A stretch of DNA of 60,262 bases from Pseudoselenomonas ruminis. Its GTDB lineage: Bacteria; Bacillota; Negativicutes; Selenomonadales; Selenomonadaceae. The DNA is taken from assembly GCF_008271295.1 (NCBI RefSeq), contig NZ_VTOY01000012.1, positions 1 to 60,262 on the forward strand. Direction: 5' to 3'. Below, in pieces: positions 49,522-56,960 of the stretch (the first letter of the stretch is position 1; every line of letters begins with the position of its first letter). The position numbers were made by a program, and so were the translations under genes. The notes under the pieces were generated by a model. That model was not told where the DNA came from. It saw nothing but the letters and a program-made list of their open reading frames with translations, and did not search any database.

Positions 49522-50361
49522 ATGAGCTGTCCCAGAGTTGGACATATCAATTTTCTGAACGTGCTGCCACTCACCTGGAGCTATGCCCACGGCGCTGACC
49601 AAGGGCTTGCTATCACGCGCGGCGTGCCAGCCGTTCTCAACAACGACATCGTCAACCACCGTCTCGACGTCAGCAATGTATCGTCGATTGTTTACGCCCG
49701 CGACAGTGAAGAACTCGTCGTCCTGCCGGACGTCTGCATCAGCACGGATGGAGCGGTACAAAGCATCCTGCTGGTCTCCCGCAAGCCCATCGATGACATC
49801 AAAGACGACAAAATCATCCTGACGGCAAAATCTGCGACTTCGCACTGCCTGCTCAAAATCATCCTGCGCGGTGCCTATGGCGCGATTCCCAACTACTTCG
49901 TGCGCCACATCACGCCAGAGGACCCGATTCCCGAGGATGCAACGGCATCACTGCTCATCGGCGACGATGCGCTCTGGCTCTATCATCATAAACAGCCAGA
50001 CCTCTACTACTACGACCTCGGTTACGAATGGAAAAAAATGACCGGTCAAAAAATGGTCTATGCGCTCTGGGTTGCCAACAAGAATTTTGCCGAGCAGAAC
50101 CCCGAGCTGCTGCAGCTCGTCTACGACCGCATCCACCGCGCCTTCCAGACCGGAATGGACCACAAGAAAGAAGTCATCGAATCCGCCCTGCCGCATAAAC
50201 CATTCACCTACGAGCAGCTCGACGACTACCTCGGCCCCACCATCCATTGGGATTTGACCGCTGAATACCTCGAAGGCCTAAGAACCTTCTACAGCCTCGC
50301 CCATCAAATGAACCTGATTGAACACATCCCAGAAATCAAACTGGCTGATGTAAAACGATAA
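49522..50361 (+). CDS. mqnA: Chorismate dehydratase MqnA (futalosine menaquinone pathway)
   Basis: This 279-residue protein has the periplasmic-binding-like fold of MqnA/MqnD but no signal peptide. The N-terminal GHINFLNVLPLTW, GVPAVLNNDI, DVSNVSSIVYARDSEEL and ALWVANKNF match the MqnA type. It makes 3-enolpyruvylbenzoate from chorismate, opening the alternative menaquinone route. GGAGG precedes the ATG. TATAAT at about 49475 is a likely -10 box. Other mqn genes are not in the window. Menaquinone fits fumarate respiration fed by the aspartase in this window. Confidence 0.85.
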   Translation: MSCPRVGHINFLNVLPLTWSYAHGADQGLAITRGVPAVLNNDIVNHRLDVSNVSSIVYARDSEELVVLPDVCISTDGAVQSILLVSRKPIDDIKDDKIILTAKSATSHCLLKIILRGAYGAIPNYFVRHITPEDPIPEDATASLLIGDDALWLYHHKQPDLYYYDLGYEWKKMTGQKMVYALWVANKNFAEQNPELLQLVYDRIHRAFQTGMDHKKEVIESALPHKPFTYEQLDDYLGPTIHWDLTAEYLEGLRTFYSLAHQMNLIEHIPEIKLADVKR

Positions 50362-50363
50362 AA

Positions 50364-50410
50364 AATCGCCATGCTTCAACGCCTCCCAGGCAAAGCATGG
50401 CGATTCTTTT
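50364..50410 (+). terminator. mqnA terminator
   Basis: AATCGCCATGCTT / AAGCATGGCGATT is a 13-bp perfect stem followed by CTTTTT. Its core TCGCCATGC / GCATGGCGA recurs at 51903-51954 and (one arm) at 53029-53048. Confidence 0.9.
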
Positions 50411-50439
50411 TATCGCACAAGTGGACATCTTATTCGGGG

Positions 50440-51768
50440 TTATAAAAACGAAGTCATATATACCGGCAAAATCCGAAGATCTTGCTCTTTTTGCTGCTCT
50501 TTTGTCCCCAGCAGGTATTTCTCGGCAATCTGTGCGGTATATTTCTTGCCGAATGCATCTATCGAAGCATGTCGCTTAATTGAAGCCGATTTAACTTCAA
50601 TAGGACAAATCTTGTTCCCTTTTGCTATGAGAAAATCGATCTCGTAATTCTTCGTTTTCTCCTTATTGGGGAATGTATGATAATACAACTCATAGCCTGC
50701 AGCGGCAAGGCACTGCGCAATAAGATTTTCATAAAGGTACCCAAGATTAGCCGGCAATTTATCTCCCAGTAGTTTTCGATATAAATCATTATCGGTAAAC
50801 GCTTTATTCTTGAACATCAATGTCGTAAATAATCCCGTGTCAGAAAGAAACAGCTTAAACTGTGTCAAGTTTTTATACGAGGCCATCTCTGAAGATGGCT
50901 GGCTCGTATGATAGGAAACCAACACCGTTCTGGAGTCCATCAATTCAGCAATCAACTCCAGCGAAGTGCTGGGGCGCAATTGCGGAACAACACTAGAAAC
51001 CGTATAACGAGACGCATTTTTATTCAGCTGGGCAGGAATTGCATCAAAAAGCTGCGTCAAACGACCTGTCGAATCAATTTTATAGAAATCATCTTCATAA
51101 AGCTGTAAAATATCGCGCTTAATCCTGTCAACAGGTTCGAAGTTATATTCCTCCAAATAAGTCGCAACTGCCTGCGGCATCCCGCCTACCAGCATATACA
51201 GCCGCATTTTTTTCATAACCTCTCGATGCACACCATCTCCCAAAGAAAGATTTGCTTGAAACGCCTTCTGTATCAACGGCATAGTAACAGAATCCCCTAA
51301 CGCCCATAGGAACTCCTCAAAATCCATTGGATACATATAAATACGTTGTTCTTCACTGGGAATCAAAATATCTTTGACTTTCTTTTTAATTGAAATAAGC
51401 GAGCCTGTCTCAATATAATCAAATCGATGATCCTTCACCAATGATTTTATTGACTGCCTTGCCAAAGGACACATCTGAACCTCATCAAAAATGATAAGCG
51501 ACTTTCGCTCCACCAAATTCGTGCCAGTCAAAATCTGAAGTCGCAAAAAAAAGAAATCCAAATCAGAGATATCTTCAAATAGTCTTCGAATCTCTTTTGA
51601 ACACGTAGAAAAATCAATCAAAATATAACTGTCATATTCTCGCTTCGCAAACTCCTCCACAACGGTTGATTTTCCCACACGACGCTGTCCTTCTATCAAA
51701 AGTGCCGTTTTTCCGCAACGATCCCTTTTCCATTCCTTCAGCTTCTCATAAACCTTTCTCTTAAACAT
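50440..51768 (-). CDS. AAA+ ATPase of the DUF4143 type
   Basis: This 442-residue ATPase has Walker A GQRRVGKST (27-35), Walker B LIIFDEVQ (91-98) and a sensor-like segment YIETGSLISIKKK. The C-terminal DUF4143 region ends in a PD-(D/E)XK-like EIDFLIAKGNKICPIEVKSA. Genes of this kind occur in large, mobile families in anaerobes with no settled function. The coding sequence is visibly more AT-rich than its neighbours, which suggests transfer. Three 17-18-nt direct repeats precede it. The start has an upstream G-rich site (AGGTGGGGAC). Confidence 0.85.
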   Translation of the reverse strand: MFKRKVYEKLKEWKRDRCGKTALLIEGQRRVGKSTVVEEFAKREYDSYILIDFSTCSKEIRRLFEDISDLDFFFLRLQILTGTNLVERKSLIIFDEVQMCPLARQSIKSLVKDHRFDYIETGSLISIKKKVKDILIPSEEQRIYMYPMDFEEFLWALGDSVTMPLIQKAFQANLSLGDGVHREVMKKMRLYMLVGGMPQAVATYLEEYNFEPVDRIKRDILQLYEDDFYKIDSTGRLTQLFDAIPAQLNKNASRYTVSSVVPQLRPSTSLELIAELMDSRTVLVSYHTSQPSSEMASYKNLTQFKLFLSDTGLFTTLMFKNKAFTDNDLYRKLLGDKLPANLGYLYENLIAQCLAAAGYELYYHTFPNKEKTKNYEIDFLIAKGNKICPIEVKSASIKRHASIDAFGKKYTAQIAEKYLLGTKEQQKEQDLRILPVYMTSFL

Positions 51769-51784
51769 GTCCCCACCTCCATTT

Positions 51785-51866
51785 TACAGTATAGCCAAAC
51801 TTATTATACACAAATCCTACAGTATAGCCAAACTTTTTATTAGATATTCTACAATATAGCCATAAA
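51785..51866. repeat. Three direct repeats upstream of the DUF4143 ATPase (iteron-like)
   Basis: TACAGTATAGCCAAACTT occurs at 51785-51802 and 51818-51835, and TACAATATAGCCATAAA at 51850-51866. Start-to-start spacing is 33 and 32 bp, about three helical turns. They span the promoter region of the ATPase gene, so autoregulation is likely. Confidence 0.8.
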
Positions 51867-51902
51867 TGTCAATTAAAGCTTCTATTCCCCCTAAGATGCC
51901 AA

Positions 51903-51957
51903 AAAAGGATTCGCCATGCTGCGCCTGTCAAGGCAGCGCATGGCGAATCCTTTTATT
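51903..51957. terminator. Terminator with repeated GCATGGCGAATCC arm
   Basis: AAAAGGATTCGCCATGC / GCATGGCGAATCCTTTT is a perfect 17-bp stem with T-tracts on both sides. The right arm with TTTTATT (51938-51957) is repeated exactly at 53029-53048. Confidence 0.85.
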
Positions 51958-52030
51958 ATTCCTTTGATAATTGCCCCAGCTTTTCTATCAGGCTAGCACA
52001 TAAAACGCTCGCTTTCAAGACGATTTTACA

Positions 52031-52390
52031 TTACTTCCCCAAACGCTGGCCCAACCGCTTGGTGCTAGCGGCATTTGTAACAGATTTCAGCTGCGCAACG
52101 GCTGTGGAACGAAGTCTTTGCAGGCGTTCGCTTTGAGGAAATCCCTCCTTGATATATTCAGCATTGAGCATTTCCAAGTTAGCAAGAACTATGAGCTGAC
52201 CAAGGTCTGCAGCATCGCGGATATTCCCCTTTTCATCTGGATGCTTGTCACGCCACTCTTTGGCAGTCATGCCAAACAGTGCAACATTGATAATGTCCGC
52301 CGGTGCCTCAGGGTTGCTGTATTTTACAATATCCTTTCTTTTAAACCCGTCGAATTCGACGGGATTTGACTTTTTGCTTTTATCGATTGT
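52031..52390 (-). pseudogene. Remnant of a KilA-N-type phage protein (C-terminal part)
   Basis: A 79-codon frame from ATG 52270 (MTAKEWRDKHPDEKG, then RDAADLGQLIVLANLEMLNA and FPQSERLQRL) resembles the C-terminal end of KilA-N domain proteins as I recall them. The same frame stays open upstream to about 52390 and encodes a continuing match (VKYSNPEAPADIINVALFG), but has no ATG, GTG or TTG start there and no DNA-binding KilA-N part. The ATG at 52270 has no ribosome site. It is therefore probably a decayed gene left from a phage or mobile element. CCCGTCGAATTCGACGGG (52346-52363) within it is a perfect palindrome. Confidence 0.55.
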
Positions 52391-52832
52391 CCTCCTGGAT
52401 AATCATATTGACTTTCTGCTGAGCCTGCACGCTGGCATCCAGTATTTTATTCCCAATTAATTCTGCAACGGTAGGTTCTGATTTTGGCTGAGCCTTAGAC
52501 ATCGCCACCACCCCGTCAATCACAGCTTTCGCTGTTTCGCTAAGATTCGGATACTGCTTAATCAGCTCACAGAGACGAGGGTCCGCGGTAGGATTGGCAA
52601 CGCCTGCCAACAGAGTTTGAGACTCTTCCCCCGCTAACTCCTCCGTACAACCTAACAAATAGTCAGCTGAAACGTTAAAAAAGGCGGCGAGTTTTTCAAC
52701 ATTTCTCCTTATACTGCCGCCCGCTTCATATTTTGCATAAGTCGTTCTGTCTATATTCATCGCCTTAGCACAGTCAGCCTGCGACAGCCCTTTTTTTTCA
52801 CGTAAAGCCTTTAGCTTTGCGCCTGCATCCAT
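52380..52832 (-). CDS. XRE-family helix-turn-helix repressor (phage cI-like)
   Basis: This 150-residue protein has an N-terminal XRE HTH (residues 1-62; LREKKGLSQADCAKAMNIDR, TYAKYEAGGSI, VSADYLLG) and a C-terminal helical part rich in Ala and Gln. It has no LexA-type peptidase motif. ATG 52832 has AAGGAG eight bases upstream. The promoter spacer is filled by a perfect GTGAAG-TTT-CTTCAC dyad, which points to autorepression. The adjacent KilA-N remnant suggests a prophage or mobile-element origin. Confidence 0.85.
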   Translation of the reverse strand: MDAGAKLKALREKKGLSQADCAKAMNIDRTTYAKYEAGGSIRRNVEKLAAFFNVSADYLLGCTEELAGEESQTLLAGVANPTADPRLCELIKQYPNLSETAKAVIDGVVAMSKAQPKSEPTVAELIGNKILDASVQAQQKVNMIIQEDNR

Positions 52833-52852
52833 AATCATCACTCCTTAACTCT

Positions 52853-52881
52853 ATTATAAGTGAAGTTTCTTCACATCGCAA
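52853..52881 (-). promoter_or_regulatory. Promoter of the XRE repressor gene with internal operator
   Basis: On the minus strand TTGCGA (52876-52881), a 17-nt spacer and TATAAT (52853-52858). The operator GTGAAGTTTCTTCAC (52860-52874) fills the spacer. Confidence 0.75.
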
Positions 52882-52959
52882 TAGAATTACATCACGAAAT
52901 AACAAATTTAACAATCAAAAACGAACATGACATAGCTAATAGTTAACACCCTCAAGAAA

Positions 52960-52974
52960 GTGAAGAAATATCAC
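52960..52974. promoter_or_regulatory. Second XRE operator-like dyad
   Basis: GTGAAGAAATATCAC resembles the operator at 52860-52874 and lies exactly 100 bp from it. The gap 52842-53166 otherwise holds a terminator (52993-53022), the repeat 53029-53048 and a nucleotidase remnant. Confidence 0.55.
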
Positions 52975-52992
52975 TACGCCAAACACAAAAAT

Positions 52993-53022
52993 GACAGGCC
53001 CCCTAGGGACTGGGAGCCTGTC
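52993..53022 (-). terminator. Terminator after the nucleotidase region
   Basis: On the minus strand GACAGGC-T-CCC pairs with GGG-G-GCCTGTC, followed by ATTTTTG. Confidence 0.75.
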
Positions 53023-53028
53023 AATGCA

Positions 53029-53048
53029 GCATGGCGAATCCTTTTATT
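53029..53048. repeat. Exact 20-bp direct repeat of 51938-51957
   Basis: GCATGGCGAATCCTTTTATT is identical to the right arm of the terminator at 51903-51954. The two copies bracket 1.07 kb holding the KilA-N remnant and XRE gene. Confidence 0.8.
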
Positions 53049-53165
53049 TTTGCCGAATCCTGTAATTTTCCAATCACATACGGGTTTGACGTCTATCTTT
53101 CCTTTTTTGACCTCGCGGATATAGCGAATGGTCATGTTGCGGATAGTACCTTCTGTTTCCCTGTA
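53048..53165 (-). pseudogene. C-terminal remnant of a second 5'-nucleotidase gene
   Basis: Directly after the nucleotidase stop, a different minus-strand frame reads EGTIRNMTIRYIREVKKGK, then IDVKPVCDWKIT. This parallels the end of the intact gene (QMRSLMIRYVKEKGTITP, then NCDHNWTVIK). There is no start codon or ribosome site. It looks like the tail of a paralogue removed by deletion, or the former 3' end replaced by recombination. Confidence 0.6.
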
Positions 53166-53166
53166 C

Positions 53167-54834
53167 TCACTTGATTACCGTCCAGTTATGATCACAGTTT
53201 GGCGTGATAGTGCCTTTTTCTTTGACATAGCGGATCATCAGGGAACGCATCTGGCCGTCGTCGCCGTATTTGCGCATGGAGTCGAAGACAACTTTGGGCT
53301 TTTTGCCGTTGGTGTAGCCCATGGCGGCCATGTAGCCGCTGCCGCCGTTCATACGGTAGTCGTTGATCGCCAAGGTGTATTTATCCGTGTCCTTTACATC
53401 CTTGCCCTGATACTGAAGCTTGGTGATACGGCTGCCGACGGGTTTCGTCAGGTCGATGGTATAGTCTGCGCCCTGCAGCATATCGTAGTTGTAGTCCGGG
53501 CTCGTCCCATAGAAGCTGGCGGCGTGCTCCATGTATTTTTTGAGCTCGGCGCCAGTTATCTCAATGCCGTAGAGATAGTTCTCATAGATGTAGAGACCCG
53601 ACATCTCCTGCAGGGTAATCGGTCCCTTGTCGATGTTCTGGATCGTGTTGAACGAGGCCGCCGCCGAAAGCTGAGTGCCCGCATAGTGACGCTGGACTTC
53701 ATTGACGAGGTCGACGATGGCCGAATCCTGATGGTTCGACTCGGCACCGGGGAAGACATCCGTTGCCTCGCCGACTACGGTCTGCAGATGCTTGAGCGTC
53801 TTTTCATGCCAGGGCTTGGCCAATTTGACGATGGCTGGATCATCGGCTACGCCCTTCGTAGGAATCGCCTGCGTCGTGACTTTTTCGACCTGCCATTTCC
53901 CCGCAACTTTTTTGAGGGTCAACTGGCTCTTGCCCACGAATTTGCCATCTTTGCCGCTCTCGACCACGGGTACACCATTTATCACCGCATCTTTATAGGC
54001 CGTACCATCCGGGCCTGTCACCCCGTTGGCATTGTCGATGACGACATGATTATGCGCGCAAATCAAAAGGTCGAGCTCGGGGCAGGCCTCCGCAATCGCT
54101 ACGACTTGGTTTTCCTCGCTGTTGCGGTCCCCACGCGGCACGCCGGAATGAGACACGCCGATGAGAATATCCACGCCCTGCGCCTTGAGTTCCTTGATGC
54201 ACTGCTGCATGACCGGCACCTGGCTGACAAAATGAACCCCAGCGAAATGGGACGGGTCCTCGAAATTCGGAATCGCCGGGGTATCGGTACCGATGATGCC
54301 GACCTTTACCTTCTCGCCGTCGACCTTGACCGTCTTGATGAGGTACGGACGCACGCCGGCCCAGGTCTTGCCCGTCTTATCGTCGATGACGTTGGCACCA
54401 AGGACATTCTTGTTCTTGCCGATAACCTTCTGGAGATAGCCTAGGCCAAAATTAAACTCATGATTGCCCAGCTCGATGGCATCGTAGCCAATCTTGTTGA
54501 AGGCCGTAAACATCGGATGCTGGCCAGCCTTCCACTCCTGCGGATGCTGGACCATATACGTATCCAGCGGCGTGCCCTGGATGATATCGCCACCATCGAT
54601 GACAAGGACGGCATCATCCTTCGTCTTGGCCTTGCGCCCTTCGTTAATAATCGTACTGACCTTGGCAAGGCCCAAGTCCGCCTCTTTGGCGCGGAAATAA
54701 TCCCAGCCAATGACACTGCCATGGATATCCGACGTCGAGTAGACGGTAAGATCGCCCGCAAACGCCGTGCCCGTTGTAACGGCCGCCGTAAGTGCGGCCA
54801 ATGCCATAACCTTTAACGATTTTTTGCCAAACAT
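53167..54834 (-). CDS. Periplasmic 5'-nucleotidase / 2',3'-cyclic phosphodiesterase family
   Basis: This 555-residue exported metallophosphatase has a signal peptide (1-26). Its calcineurin-like domain carries TSDIHGSV, DGGDIIQGTP, GNHEFNFG, GVSHSGVPRGD and CAHNHV (dinuclear metal site). The C-terminal nucleotide-binding domain has SFNTIQNIDKGPITLQEM and NDYRMNGGSGY. It would strip phosphate from nucleotides in the periplasm. GAGGG precedes the ATG. It belongs to a run of secreted phosphoesterases at 53-60 kb. Confidence 0.92.
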   Translation of the reverse strand: MFGKKSLKVMALAALTAAVTTGTAFAGDLTVYSTSDIHGSVIGWDYFRAKEADLGLAKVSTIINEGRKAKTKDDAVLVIDGGDIIQGTPLDTYMVQHPQEWKAGQHPMFTAFNKIGYDAIELGNHEFNFGLGYLQKVIGKNKNVLGANVIDDKTGKTWAGVRPYLIKTVKVDGEKVKVGIIGTDTPAIPNFEDPSHFAGVHFVSQVPVMQQCIKELKAQGVDILIGVSHSGVPRGDRNSEENQVVAIAEACPELDLLICAHNHVVIDNANGVTGPDGTAYKDAVINGVPVVESGKDGKFVGKSQLTLKKVAGKWQVEKVTTQAIPTKGVADDPAIVKLAKPWHEKTLKHLQTVVGEATDVFPGAESNHQDSAIVDLVNEVQRHYAGTQLSAAASFNTIQNIDKGPITLQEMSGLYIYENYLYGIEITGAELKKYMEHAASFYGTSPDYNYDMLQGADYTIDLTKPVGSRITKLQYQGKDVKDTDKYTLAINDYRMNGGSGYMAAMGYTNGKKPKVVFDSMRKYGDDGQMRSLMIRYVKEKGTITPNCDHNWTVIK

Positions 54835-54878
54835 AATAACCCTCTTTTCCGTAGAACTCCATTCCTTATTTTACACCG

Positions 54879-54910
54879 AAAAGCTCGCCAGTAAATACCG
54901 GCGAGCTTTT
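54879..54910 (-). terminator. Terminator of the P1/PLC-like gene
   Basis: AAAAGCTCGCC / GGCGAGCTTTT is an 11-bp perfect stem with T residues on both strands. Confidence 0.8.
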
Positions 54911-54983
54911 CTGGCACATTGTAGATTTCAGGGGTAAAAAAAGGAGTCAGAGATCTGATTATTAAATAGTAGCGATAACGCTA

Positions 54984-55769
54984 TTATTTGACGTATTTTA
55001 CCAATTCATCATCGGTGATGTTCTTGCCGCAGTAGCGCATGATGGCACGGAAGAACGTAGCCGAGCGGTTAACGCGCTGGATAGCTTCCTCGTGCGTCAG
55101 CTCGCGGTCCTCAGCGCGCAGTTTCTGGGCAAGCTCAAAGGACTCATTGGCAATCTTCAACATGTAGTCGATGATTTCATCCTCGCTATTGAAGCGGACG
55201 CTGTCATCTACCGTCATTTCCTTCGTAATCAAAGGAACACCGTCGACATCGTATTTTACATCACTGCGATTGAGCGTCTGGTCGATGTTCAGATGATGTT
55301 TCTTGTTGAAATCATCATAGACCGACATATGCAGCGGCATCGAGAGGTCGCCGCAGTAGTGTCCAAGGATCGCATAGTTGTAGTCGTCGAAACGGCCCAT
55401 CTCCGTCCAAGCCTTGGATTTGCGCGTAGCGTTGATGATGGCGCCGAGAATCCAGCCGTCCGGCGAATCGTCGCGGCCCTGTCCAATCATCTCGAGCTGC
55501 TCTTCTACATCTTTGCGCGTTGGCGGTTTGCTGGCATCAAAGAAATGCCCCTGACCGTCGTTTTTCTTGAGCTTGTTGATAGCCGATACCGTCTTGGAAA
55601 CATCCGGTGCGCAGGCATTCTGATAGCTCGAAAGACCTGCCGCACGCTCGATGGCCATGTGGGTCTGGTCCGTCCAAGCCTCTGCCGTCAGCGGCGCCAG
55701 TGACAGCGTGCCAAACGAAGCCAGCATAGCCGGGATAATCAAAAGTTTTGATTTCTTACCGAATTTCAT
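54984..55769 (-). CDS. Secreted zinc-dependent phospholipase C / S1-P1 nuclease superfamily enzyme
   Basis: This 261-residue protein has a signal peptide ending AEA, so the mature N-terminus is Trp32, the residue that binds zinc through its amino group in this superfamily. Further ligands are His37 (TDQTHMAI), His75, and the cluster LGHYCGDLSMPLH with His137, Asp141 and His147. The family splits into phospholipases C and single-strand nucleases; the neighbouring nucleotidase and nuclease favour a nuclease role, but the sequence does not decide. AGGAGG precedes the ATG. Confidence 0.85.
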   Translation of the reverse strand: MKFGKKSKLLIIPAMLASFGTLSLAPLTAEAWTDQTHMAIERAAGLSSYQNACAPDVSKTVSAINKLKKNDGQGHFFDASKPPTRKDVEEQLEMIGQGRDDSPDGWILGAIINATRKSKAWTEMGRFDDYNYAILGHYCGDLSMPLHMSVYDDFNKKHHLNIDQTLNRSDVKYDVDGVPLITKEMTVDDSVRFNSEDEIIDYMLKIANESFELAQKLRAEDRELTHEEAIQRVNRSATFFRAIMRYCGKNITDDELVKYVK

Positions 55770-55851
55770 TCTATTTCCTCCTAAAGAGAAGAATCGTACC
55801 GGCAGGGCAGAAACATCCTGCTCCCGCCCACCGGAATCTAATATTTACAAA

Positions 55852-56931
55852 TTAGCGAAGTTTGAATGCAAGCTCTGCAATAACCTGCGTCTTCCATTTC
55901 CCGTTTGCCGGATCATTCTTAGCGCTCAAACCTTTATCCTTTACGCGAGCAACCGAGATATCCGTGGATACACCTTTCTTGATTGCATAACCATAAGTAA
56001 GTTTGAATCCGCGAGCATCATCAATGAAGGTCGGGTTATGTACATACTGAGCACCTTTACCAAGGTCCTGATATTTCAGAGACCAGACCTGGGTACCCGG
56101 TTTCTGAAGTGGCAAACCAGACGTCATATCGCTGGTCGGCCCCGTATATGCTTCGACATACCAACCTTTACGTGCTGCCGAAGAAGAGTCTTCTTTACGC
56201 ATCTTATCCGAAGTATTGTGTGCATACTCACCCACAAACGTTACACCTGGAGTTTTGATTTTGGACCCAAAGGACCAAATTCTAAACTTATTGTATTTAT
56301 TTTCTGCATACTCATTATTAACATTAAGATTCAGCACAGATACCTGCCAATTCTTAACAATATCCTTCGTTGCATTGAACGCGAGGACACGGTCACCGCC
56401 ATCACGATCACCATAAATAATCTGGAGGCACTGCGGGTCATACCAATTACCAAAGGAAACCTGTGCGCCCGTCAAATTGCCCGAGGAATTAAACGCCATG
56501 CCTTGCCCCAAATATGCACCCTTCTTACCAAGGATACCCGTGATATTAGCTTTACGGAAATTCTGCTGGATAAACAACTGGTCAAAATATGCATGTTTCG
56601 TATTCGTATTTTTACCATACTCAGCAACACCATCAAAATCACTGTGCAAACGAGCCTGGAATTTCGTATCTTTATCAACGAAATAATTCAGCTGCAGACG
56701 ACCATAATTATTCCAATGATTGTGCTTATATTTATTATTACCATAATTATCCTTAACCGTGTAACCGCCAGCATTATCTTTATCCGAGTAATTGGCGATA
56801 ACGCCATTGAGTTCCATACGGAACTTATCGGAAATCTCTGCGCTGGCAGAGCTCGGTGCTACCATGTTGACGCCGGCCGTGGTGCCCATCATCAGTGCGA
56901 GGGCGAGGGAAAGTTTTGCGGATTTTTTCAT
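55852..56931 (-). CDS. Outer-membrane porin-like beta-barrel protein without SLH domain
   Basis: This 359-residue protein has a signal peptide (1-31, cleavage near ASA). The remaining sequence alternates polar and hydrophobic or aromatic residues (RLQLNYFVDKDTKFQARLHSD, QVSVLNLNVNNEYAENKYN) and ends AELAFKLR, as in barrel proteins. Shorter motifs RLQLNYFVDKDTK and WQVSVLNLNVNNEY show the pattern. Unlike the porin at 36-37 kb it has no SLH anchor. Sitting between two secreted phosphoesterases, it may pass nucleosides or phosphate. AAGGAG precedes the ATG. Confidence 0.82.
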   Translation of the reverse strand: MKKSAKLSLALALMMGTTAGVNMVAPSSASAEISDKFRMELNGVIANYSDKDNAGGYTVKDNYGNNKYKHNHWNNYGRLQLNYFVDKDTKFQARLHSDFDGVAEYGKNTNTKHAYFDQLFIQQNFRKANITGILGKKGAYLGQGMAFNSSGNLTGAQVSFGNWYDPQCLQIIYGDRDGGDRVLAFNATKDIVKNWQVSVLNLNVNNEYAENKYNKFRIWSFGSKIKTPGVTFVGEYAHNTSDKMRKEDSSSAARKGWYVEAYTGPTSDMTSGLPLQKPGTQVWSLKYQDLGKGAQYVHNPTFIDDARGFKLTYGYAIKKGVSTDISVARVKDKGLSAKNDPANGKWKTQVIAELAFKLR

Positions 56932-56960
56932 GATAAATTCTCCTTCTTCTCAAGTATCAA

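Noticed and set aside
50440-53166. Accessory patch considered as an intact prophage or an antiphage defence island
   Set aside because: There is no integrase, structural phage gene or known defence module; only an ATPase of unknown role, an XRE repressor and remnants are visible.
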